From NCBI GenBank assembly GCA_900551385.1, contig URVS01000122.1, forward strand, positions 1 through 5,126: a stretch of 5,126 nucleotides of DNA, written 5' to 3'. Positions 1 through 5,126 of this stretch are shown piece by piece. Positions within the stretch are counted from its first letter, which is position 1, and every line of letters starts with the position of its first letter. The stretch is from an uncultured Mollicutes bacterium. GTDB lineage: Bacteria; Bacillota_I; Bacilli_A; RFN20; CAG-449. The notes below the pieces were generated by a model. It searched no databases, had not been told where the DNA came from, and worked only from the letters and a program-made list of their open reading frames with translations. The translations under genes were made by a program, and so were the position numbers.

Positions 1-356
1 TTTAAAGAACACACATCATTATCTTTTTTTATATTCTCAAATAAAATATATGAAGAAGTTCCAATCAACAACAAAGATAAAATTGTAATAAGAATAATCC
101 AAATTGTAGGTTTTGTTTCTTCTATAACTTTTATTGGTTCATTTTTTATTACTTCTCCAGCGTACAACTCGTCAGTTGTAACCCCTAATGCTTTTGCTAG
201 CAATGGCATTAGACTAACATCTGGAAGAGTTTCTCCAACTTCCCATTTAGATACAGCTTTATTAGTAACTCCAATTTTTCTACCTAGTTCGTCTTGGGTT
301 AAATGATTAGCTATACGTAAATTATAGATAAATTCACCAAATTTGTATTTATCCAT
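1..356 (-). CDS. XRE-family helix-turn-helix regulator with a transmembrane segment, 3' end cut by the window
   Basis: The reading frame runs open from an ATG at 354-356 to the window edge and gives 118 residues with no stop, so the C-terminal part is missing. Residues about 5-60 form a Cro/C1-type helix-turn-helix: the stretch LTQDELGRKIGVTNKAVSKW (19-38) is followed by a GETLPDVSLM segment typical of Bacillota XRE regulators. A charged linker (about 69-83) leads to one hydrophobic helix at about 84-105, rich in Ile and Leu, and then a polar stretch beginning ENIKKDND. The start is fixed by a strong Shine-Dalgarno (GGGAGGG) ending 4 nt before the ATG. The layout suggests a DNA-binding protein tethered to the membrane, with its sensory or effector part beyond the window. 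It has its own promoter region with two inverted repeats, so autoregulation is likely but inferred. The target genes and signal are unknown. Confidence 0.88.
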   Translation of the reverse strand, partial: MDKYKFGEFIYNLRIANHLTQDELGRKIGVTNKAVSKWEVGETLPDVSLMPLLAKALGVTTDELYAGEVIKNEPIKVIEETKPTIWIILITILSLLLIGTSSYILFENIKKDNDVCSL

Positions 357-374
357 CTTGCCCTCCCTAATTTC

Positions 375-396
375 ATTATACATAAAAAGGTATAAT
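375..396. repeat. Perfect 7-bp inverted repeat covering the -10 box (operator candidate)
   Basis: The arms attatac (375-381) and gtataat (390-396) are exact reverse complements separated by 8 nt. The repeat contains the -10 box of the XRE gene and also puts a TATAAT on the plus strand at 391-396. A repressor bound here would block RNA polymerase. AT-rich sequence makes such repeats easier to find by chance, so operator function is inference. Confidence 0.45.
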
Positions 397-403
397 TTGT
401 TGC
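375..403 (-). promoter_or_regulatory. Putative promoter of the XRE regulator gene
   Basis: The minus strand carries a consensus -10 box, TATAAT, at 380-375. The predicted start of transcription, near 368, leaves a leader of only about 12 nt that is filled by the Shine-Dalgarno. The hexamer 17 nt upstream of the -10 (403-398, GCAACA) matches TTGACA poorly, so the promoter is probably weak or needs an activator. The -10 box lies inside one inverted repeat, and the -35 position overlaps the edge of a second. Confidence 0.55.
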
Positions 404-424
404 TAGAACATAGTCTCCTAGCAA
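400..424. repeat. Perfect 7-bp inverted repeat upstream of the XRE gene (operator candidate)
   Basis: The arms ttgctag (400-406) and ctagcaa (418-424) are exact reverse complements with an 11-nt spacer. Each arm has 3 G/C of 7, which stands out in this AT-rich gap. No T-run follows on either strand, so it does not look like a terminator. It overlaps the -35 position of the XRE promoter, which fits an operator for the XRE protein or another dimeric regulator. Confidence 0.5.
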
Positions 425-521
425 GAGAATTTAATATTTATAACAAAATTTTAATACGTTTTCTAACTAAATACATCTAATATTTTTAAAAAAAATTATT
501 TTTATTTATAAAAAACATTAT
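425..521. other. AT-only intergenic stretch after the lipoprotein gene
   Basis: This part of the gap is almost pure A/T with several runs of five to eight identical bases. On the minus strand, TAATGTTTTT (520-511) can pair with AAAAATATTA (487-478) with one G-U wobble, starting right after the lipoprotein stop codon. It has no G/C-rich stem with a following U-tract, so it is not a standard terminator. Tiny ATG-initiated frames of 10 and 12 codons exist here on the minus strand but have no ribosome binding site. I see no gene. Confidence 0.5.
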
Positions 522-890
522 TTATCCTTCACAGCCATAATAAATAGCTGTGTCTTGATTGATATAAAATTCATTTTCTGTTTTTTCTAAAGTTTCATAA
601 TTATTAAAATAATATCGTACAATAAAATATCCATCACCTATAAAATCAGTATATATAGGGTGAATATTATGACTTATAAAACTTAAAGTAATTTTTTCAT
701 CATTATAAAATTCAAACAAAGTATCAAATCTTGGATTTGACCATATATTTGAGCCATGTTCTACTTCATATACTTGATAAACATTTAATGTATATTTTTT
801 TCTTTCAAAACTACTTGTTGAACTTGATAAACTTGTTTCTACACATGAAGTAAAAAGTAATAATGGTAACATAAATAATATTTTTTTCAT
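522..890 (-). CDS. Small lipoprotein of unknown function, third gene of the two-component operon
   Basis: The product is 122 residues from the ATG at 888-890. It starts with a short lipoprotein signal peptide: MKK, a hydrophobic core, then LFTSC with the lipidated cysteine at residue 16. Phe at the -3 position is slightly off the usual lipobox. The mature part (about 107 residues) has a Ser/Thr-rich spacer, then an aromatic, mostly beta-like domain, and ends in YYGCEG with a second cysteine. I do not recognise a family. An in-frame ATG at 912-914 would add 8 polar residues and overlap the kinase gene. The 888-890 start is preferred because it places the signal peptide at the N-terminus, leaves a 10-nt gap after the kinase stop, and has a weak GAAGA site upstream. 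The protein should sit on the outer face of the membrane. Its linkage to a sensor kinase suggests an accessory sensor or an immunity-like or output role, which is inference only. Confidence 0.8.
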   Translation of the reverse strand: MKKILFMLPLLLFTSCVETSLSSSTSSFERKKYTLNVYQVYEVEHGSNIWSNPRFDTLFEFYNDEKITLSFISHNIHPIYTDFIGDGYFIVRYYFNNYETLEKTENEFYINQDTAIYYGCEG

Positions 891-900
891 AAAATAATCT

Positions 901-2199
901 TCATTTATTTTCATTTACTAAAAATGTAATATTTAATTTAAATAAATTATCTTTATATTCAAAATTAACTATTCCATCATATTTTTCACAAATGTATTTT
1001 ATACTTTTTGTACCAAATCCATGATAATTTTTATCATTTTTAGTAAGTGGCAAGCCATCATTAAAAGAAATATTTTGCGAACAATAATTTTCAATTGAAA
1101 TCAATATAACAGCCCCAATTTGTTTTACTAATACATTTAAATATCTATTTTCTTTTTCTTCTTTTGATAAAGAATTTATCGCGTTATCTAAAGCATTTTC
1201 AAATAAAGAATATAAATCAGCATCTTTAATAAAAGATAACAATTTACCATCTACCATTGCAATAAAATTAATATCATTTTTCTTAGCTTGCAATCCTTTT
1301 TCAGTTAAAATAACATCTAAAGATGTATTACCAGTTTTGATTGAGCAATTATATAATTCTACTTGATTTTCTATTTCTTTTATAATATCTTTTTGAACAT
1401 TTTGATCATTTGAATAATTATATGTATCAATTAATTTTTTAAAATCATGAATTTTCATATTAATTAAATCAATGTTATTTTTTGTTTGATTAAATTGAGC
1501 TTCTTTATTATGCAATAAAGAATTTAAAATTACTTTTTCCAATTTTAAATTTGTTTTCTCTACTACATTTAAAGAAATACTTAAAATAAAAATACATAAA
1601 ACCATATCATAAAAATATGAAGTATTAAATGAACTTGATTCATAAGCATACCTATACATGCTTACAACATAAACAATAATTATACTAATAATAGATATTA
1701 AAAAAATAAATTGATTTTTAACTTTAATCTCACCTGCATTTTTAAATCTTTTTATGAAAGTAAAATATACCAATATATCTGTAATAATAGGAATACAAAT
1801 ATAAATTGAAAAAGAAAAAAACCAACCAAAAGAATAAAAACTATTAAATACTGTATAGAAAAACAATATTATATTATCTGTACTATGTTGCACTGTATAA
1901 GATAATGTTGAATAAAAAATTAATTCTCGAGTTTTAACATCATAACATATATATATAACAAGCATTGATAATAAAAATATAAAGAAAAAATTTAGATGAA
2001 ACCAATCAAATAATGTTATATAGTCATCATAATAATTTAGTAATATACTAATTCCTACATAACCTAAACTTGATAAAAGTAATCTTAAACAATATTTATT
2101 TCTTTTTTTTAATAAAGTTGCAAATAAAAATTGTAACGCTAATAATGGTAAAGCATATCTAATAAATATTAAAATATACATCAATAATTCATCACTCAT
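901..2199 (-). CDS. AgrC-like GHKL sensor histidine kinase, partner of a LytTR regulator
   Basis: This 432-residue membrane kinase has about six or seven hydrophobic helices in its first 213 residues (roughly 7-30, 38-56, 67-87, 92-118, 125-148, 163-183, 195-213) and no large extracellular domain, as in AgrC/ComD-type kinases. A coiled linker leads to the H-box INMKIHDFKKLID, with the likely phospho-acceptor His251. A TGNTSLDVIL segment (289-298) precedes the N-box LFENALDNAINS (Asn335, Asn339), and the G-box YHGFGTKSIKYI (392-403) completes the GHKL ATPase. The usual Asn four residues after the H-box His is Lys255. The start ATG (2197-2199) overlaps the regulator's TGA as ATGA, and an AGGA site lies 4 nt upstream, so translation is probably coupled. 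It should phosphorylate the regulator encoded just upstream. The absence of a soluble sensor domain points to a membrane-accessible or peptide ligand, which is unknown. Confidence 0.93.
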   Translation of the reverse strand: MSDELLMYILIFIRYALPLLALQFLFATLLKKRNKYCLRLLLSSLGYVGISILLNYYDDYITLFDWFHLNFFFIFLLSMLVIYICYDVKTRELIFYSTLSYTVQHSTDNIILFFYTVFNSFYSFGWFFSFSIYICIPIITDILVYFTFIKRFKNAGEIKVKNQFIFLISIISIIIVYVVSMYRYAYESSSFNTSYFYDMVLCIFILSISLNVVEKTNLKLEKVILNSLLHNKEAQFNQTKNNIDLINMKIHDFKKLIDTYNYSNDQNVQKDIIKEIENQVELYNCSIKTGNTSLDVILTEKGLQAKKNDINFIAMVDGKLLSFIKDADLYSLFENALDNAINSLSKEEKENRYLNVLVKQIGAVILISIENYCSQNISFNDGLPLTKNDKNYHGFGTKSIKYICEKYDGIVNFEYKDNLFKLNITFLVNENK

Positions 2200-2903
2200 A
2201 AATTCCTACCTATATATTCATTTAAAGAAATTAAAACTTCTTTTCTTTTATTTCTACTTAATTGTAATTCTTCATTATTAATAAAAAGCGAATTATTTGT
2301 TATTTTCTTTATAAATTTTAAATTAACTAAATAACAATTATTACTTCTTATAAAACCTTTATCTTTTAATTCAATCTCTACATCTTTCATTGCTTTTCTT
2401 ATAGTAATAATTCCATCTGAAGTGTGAAAATATAATAGATGATCTATAACTTCTATGTAATATAATTCATTTAAAGATAATTTTTTGATACCATCATCAA
2501 CATTAATTAAAATAAACGAATTATTTTGTTCATCTATTTTTTTAAATGCTTTATCCAAATAAATGAATAATATTTTTTTATTAACAGGTTTTAATAAATA
2601 ACCAATCGCATCAACTTCATATCCTTTTAAAGCAAATTGAGCTACATTTGTAGCAAAAATAATTTGTATATCTTTATTAATTTTTCTTAAGTCATAAGAA
2701 ATATTCATTCCATTTTCATGAGGTAACTCTATATCCATTAAAACCACATTAAAAGAATTAACATCTGATTCAAGAAATTTTAAGCCATTATCAAAAACTT
2801 CATATTGATATTCTTGATTTTTATCTTTAAAATATTCATTAATCAACTGAATAAGATAATCACTATATATTTTTTCATCTTCAACGATTGCAATTCTTTT
2901 CAT
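2196..2903 (-). CDS. LytTR-family response regulator (AgrA/LytR type)
   Basis: This 235-residue protein has a receiver domain (about 1-122) followed by a LytTR DNA-binding domain (about 130-233). Receiver landmarks are the acidic pocket Glu8/Asp9, the phospho-acceptor Asp57 in LMDIELP, Thr85 in FATN, and Lys105 in LLKP. The LytTR part shows the family pattern FIRSNNCYLVNLKFIKKI (184-201) and ends with LQLSRNKRKEV (213-223). Both length and domain order are normal for the family. It is the first gene of the operon, preceded by a consensus promoter and a very short leader with a weak Shine-Dalgarno (AGCGG, 2916-2912). It should be activated by the kinase encoded next to it and bind direct repeats at target promoters. 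No convincing LytTR repeat pair is visible in this window, so the regulon probably lies elsewhere. Confidence 0.95.
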   Translation of the reverse strand: MKRIAIVEDEKIYSDYLIQLINEYFKDKNQEYQYEVFDNGLKFLESDVNSFNVVLMDIELPHENGMNISYDLRKINKDIQIIFATNVAQFALKGYEVDAIGYLLKPVNKKILFIYLDKAFKKIDEQNNSFILINVDDGIKKLSLNELYYIEVIDHLLYFHTSDGIITIRKAMKDVEIELKDKGFIRSNNCYLVNLKFIKKITNNSLFINNEELQLSRNKRKEVLISLNEYIGRNL

Positions 2904-2923
2904 TTTATATACCGCTTAAGCAA

Positions 2924-2952
2924 ATTATACTTTATAAAATATAACTAATCAA
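2924..2952 (-). promoter_or_regulatory. Sigma-A-type promoter of the two-component/lipoprotein operon
   Basis: On the minus strand a -35 box TTGATT (2952-2947, four of six matches) and a perfect -10 box TATAAT (2929-2924) are separated by exactly 17 nt. Transcription should start near 2917, leaving about 13 nt before the regulator ATG. It sits directly downstream of the terminator of the glycosidase gene, so the operon is expected to be transcribed on its own. Confidence 0.78.
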
Positions 2953-2957
2953 TATGT

Positions 2958-2986
2958 AAAAACGATGCAGATTTCTCTACATCGTT
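2958..2986 (-). terminator. Intrinsic terminator of the GH3 gene
   Basis: On the minus strand an 11-bp stem (arms 2986-2976 and 2971-2961, with one U-G wobble) closes a GAAA loop (2975-2972) and runs into a U-tract (2962-2958) shared with the foot of the stem. It begins 17 nt after the glycosidase stop codon. No T-run follows on the plus strand, so it works only in the direction of the genes here. Confidence 0.85.
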
Positions 2987-3003
2987 AATAACAAATAAGA
3001 TAA

Positions 3004-5126
3004 TTAATCTTCTTTTTTACTATTTTTAATAGTTCTACAAATTACCCAAACTACTCCAGCAGTAAGTGCAGTAGATAAAACAACAGTTCCACTAATTAAA
3101 CCAATTTGCCATCCTGATAAAGTATAAGAAATGATTGTTCCTGGAGCAATTCCTTGCATAGCATTAGAATTAGCTATCATATAGAATAAATTGTGATAAG
3201 CTTTTCTTAAAGCAATTCTACTTGTAGCTGAATCAGTATCTGCAAATGTTTTAGTCCAAGTCAATTGCATATCAGTACCTGCTCTCATACCTTGATCTGA
3301 AGGCATATAACCATATAAATTGAAATCAGAAATTACTGCACCGTGGAAATTCCATTCATCTCTTAAAACATTTGTCATTAAATTTTTATATCCACCTGCC
3401 CAAGTAGTACCAATTCTATTAAATGAAGACATCATAGCAGTTGTCGCATTAATTTCTTTATTTGACATAGTACCATTTTCATCTGATATATAATTAATAG
3501 TTGTTTTAGCATTTTTAACACATATTTCAAATGGTCTTAAATAAATTTCTCTTATTGCTTGTTCATTTGCCCAAGTACATAAATTAGTTGTTCTCATATA
3601 TTCTTGGTCATTTAAAGCAAAATGTTTAATATAAGCAAATACACCTTTATCAGCTGCTCCTGAAACAACAGCACTAGCAATTTTTCCACCTAAGATACCA
3701 TCTTCACTATAATATTCAAAATTTCTTCCAGCAAAAGCAGAACGATGTGTATTCATAGCAGGTCCATACCAACCATGAAAACCAAGAGCAAGTGCTTCTT
3801 CACCTACTGCAACACCCATTTCTTTTGCTAATTCAACATTAAATGTAGCAGCAAGTAATGGTTCAGACATATATGCACATGCATCTGGTTTAGCACCAAA
3901 TAAGACAGAGAATCCTTGAGGACCATCATGATCAATAGTTGCAGGTTTACCAACTGATACCATTTCTGCAGTATTATATGCATTATTTGCTAAATAAGTA
4001 GTTGAATCTTTATATTCTTTATCTGTTAATTGATCTAATAATAAATCCCAAGATTTATCATCATAATCAATTCCTCTTAAGTCAATTAATGATAAACCAT
4101 TACTTGCACCAGTTGTTGGCATAACATCATTAGAATCATTTTTATTTGCATATGGTTTTAATCCAGATCTAATTGTTCCAAATTCACCTAAAGTAACATC
4201 AATATTAGCGTCATCACTAGTTGGAGTAGTAGGGAAAGTTGTTTTAAAATCACTTCTTGACATATTTAAAGCATAACCTTTTTGTTCTGTATCTTTAAAT
4301 ATTGCACTTACATCATCAAATTGATTTGTTACAGCAGTTTTATCACTTGATTTACCATTTTTAAATACTTTTTTCTCTTCATTAGATTTAAATTCTAGAT
4401 TTTTACCTGAACTATCTTTACTAATTTCGTGAGAATTTTCTTTAATTTGATATACATATTCACCTTTATCTAAAACATATGCTTTTTCATTTTTATAATC
4501 ATAAGAAGCCATTTCTTCTTTTTTAATAGAAAGTTTTAATGTTTCAGATTCACCTGCTTTTAATGTTTTTGTTTTAGCAAAATCACCTAAAACAGTAGAA
4601 GATTTTTCAATTCCACCTTTTGTATAAGGTGCTGAATAATATAATTGAACAACTTCTTTACCTTCTTTATTACCAGTATTAGTAACTTTTACTTCAACAC
4701 TAACATCATCACCAAATGTACTTGAAGAAACAATTTCTTTAGTGAATGTAGTATAAGATAATCCATATCCAAAAGGATAAACTACAGATGTATCATAATT
4801 AATATATCCTTCTTTAGCAGCTGTTTCATAATATCTATATCCAACATAAATTCCTTCTTCATATTGAACAAAATGAGCACCATAAGTATTACCATCACCA
4901 ACTAAAATATCATCACTTCCTGAAATACCTTCATAAGCATTTACACCATTTAAACCAAAATTTTTAAATGATGGATCTTTAGTTAAATCTACTGGATAAA
5001 TATCAGGAGTATGACCACTTGGGTTAACTTTACCAGATAAAACATTACCTAAAGAATTAAAACCTGTTGAACCCATAGATCCAACCCAAAAAATACCATT
5101 AACTTTTTCTTCTTTATTTAATTCAC
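3004..5126 (-). CDS. Permuted GH3 beta-glucosidase-like enzyme with C-terminal membrane anchor, 5' end cut by the window
   Basis: The frame is open to the window edge: 16 codons read through upstream of the Met at 5074-5076, with GH3 homology continuing, so that Met is internal and the true start lies outside. With that Met as residue 1, the order is: end of the GH3 C-terminal alpha/beta domain (GNVLSGKVNPSG near 10-21; EGIYVGYRYYET and YPFGYGLSYTTF at 74-111); a fibronectin-III-like domain (about 118-215); a Lys/Ser-rich linker; then the GH3 catalytic barrel (about 320-610). The barrel has DGPQG (384-388), GRNFEYYSED (450-459), IKHFALNDQE (483-492) and the nucleophile Asp584 in VISDF. A hydrophobic helix (about 656-680) and a KNSKKED tail anchor the C-terminus. 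The acid/base residue is normally in the first domain and is not identifiable in the part seen. The likely role is hydrolysis of beta-linked glucosides or xylosides at the outer cell surface. Substrate cannot be told from sequence. NagZ is unlikely because its KHFPGHG motif is absent. Confidence 0.93.
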   Translation of the reverse strand, partial: ELNKEEKVNGIFWVGSMGSTGFNSLGNVLSGKVNPSGHTPDIYPVDLTKDPSFKNFGLNGVNAYEGISGSDDILVGDGNTYGAHFVQYEEGIYVGYRYYETAAKEGYINYDTSVVYPFGYGLSYTTFTKEIVSSSTFGDDVSVEVKVTNTGNKEGKEVVQLYYSAPYTKGGIEKSSTVLGDFAKTKTLKAGESETLKLSIKKEEMASYDYKNEKAYVLDKGEYVYQIKENSHEISKDSSGKNLEFKSNEEKKVFKNGKSSDKTAVTNQFDDVSAIFKDTEQKGYALNMSRSDFKTTFPTTPTSDDANIDVTLGEFGTIRSGLKPYANKNDSNDVMPTTGASNGLSLIDLRGIDYDDKSWDLLLDQLTDKEYKDSTTYLANNAYNTAEMVSVGKPATIDHDGPQGFSVLFGAKPDACAYMSEPLLAATFNVELAKEMGVAVGEEALALGFHGWYGPAMNTHRSAFAGRNFEYYSEDGILGGKIASAVVSGAADKGVFAYIKHFALNDQEYMRTTNLCTWANEQAIREIYLRPFEICVKNAKTTINYISDENGTMSNKEINATTAMMSSFNRIGTTWAGGYKNLMTNVLRDEWNFHGAVISDFNLYGYMPSDQGMRAGTDMQLTWTKTFADTDSATSRIALRKAYHNLFYMIANSNAMQGIAPGTIISYTLSGWQIGLISGTVVLSTALTAGVVWVICRTIKNSKKED

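Noticed and set aside
391..396. Plus-strand TATAAT as a divergent promoter.
   Set aside because: It has no -35 match at the proper distance (368-373) and no plus-strand gene downstream. It arises from the symmetry of the inverted repeat.
464..470. TTAGTTA on the minus strand here and again at 2948-2942 near the operon's -35 box, resembling a LytTR half-site.
   Set aside because: LytTR sites are direct repeats with a period of about 21-22 bp. The nearest second GTT element in the gap is 23 bp away and poorly matched, and the other site stands alone. In such AT-rich DNA this is expected by chance.
440..478. Short minus-strand frame of 12 codons (MYLVRKRIKILL) as a possible signal peptide gene.
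   Set aside because: It has no ribosome binding site or promoter of its own, no signal or export motif, and a length expected by chance.
478..520. A/U stem after the lipoprotein stop as a possible intrinsic terminator.
   Set aside because: The stem has no G-C pairs and no U-tract follows its far arm. Nested A/T complementarity is common in this composition.
522..914. Longer lipoprotein reading frame starting at the ATG at 912-914.
   Set aside because: It would place eight polar residues before the signal peptide, lacks a Shine-Dalgarno and overlaps the kinase end. The ATG at 888-890 fits better.
3004..5076. Taking the Met at 5074-5076 as the true start of the GH3 gene.
   Set aside because: The frame stays open for the remaining 16 codons to the window edge and encodes GH3-like sequence (NGIFWVGS), so this Met is internal.

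Overview
This is a very AT-rich stretch of a low-GC Gram-positive bacterium, and every gene I can support lies on the minus strand. The standard genetic code applies: tryptophan is TGG, and TGA is used as a stop in the kinase and regulator genes. The strong AT bias, Shine-Dalgarno sites, lipobox, LytTR two-component system and large membrane-anchored glycoside hydrolase together suggest a host-associated Bacillota, for example an Erysipelotrichia-like or other gut lineage. The lineage is inference; the sequence contains no taxonomic marker.

Read in the direction of transcription (right to left), the window opens inside a large glycoside hydrolase family 3 (GH3) beta-glucosidase-like gene (5126-3004). 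Its domain order is permuted: the GH3 C-terminal domain and fibronectin-III-like domain come before the catalytic barrel, and a C-terminal membrane helix follows. An intrinsic terminator (2986-2958) ends this unit. A good sigma-A-type promoter (2952-2924) starts the next one.

That next unit is a tight three-gene operon: a LytTR response regulator (2903-2196), an AgrC-like GHKL histidine kinase whose start overlaps the regulator's stop by 4 nt (2199-901), and a small lipoprotein of unknown function beginning 10 nt after the kinase (890-522). The expected circuit is a signal sensed by the polytopic kinase, phosphotransfer to the regulator, and LytTR-dependent transcription. The lipoprotein is either an accessory partner or an output on the outer face of the membrane. 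No signal-peptide gene is visible nearby.

A 165-nt gap (521-357) follows, without a gene or a convincing terminator. It carries two perfect 7-bp inverted repeats around a TATAAT -10 box. It leads into an XRE-type helix-turn-helix regulator fused to a transmembrane segment (356 to the window edge), whose C-terminal part is cut off. The repeats are good candidates for its operators.

I see no RNA genes, CRISPR array, insertion sequence or phage genes. The most unusual points are the lipoprotein-linked LytTR system, the paired inverted repeats at the membrane-regulator promoter, and the permuted, membrane-anchored GH3 enzyme.
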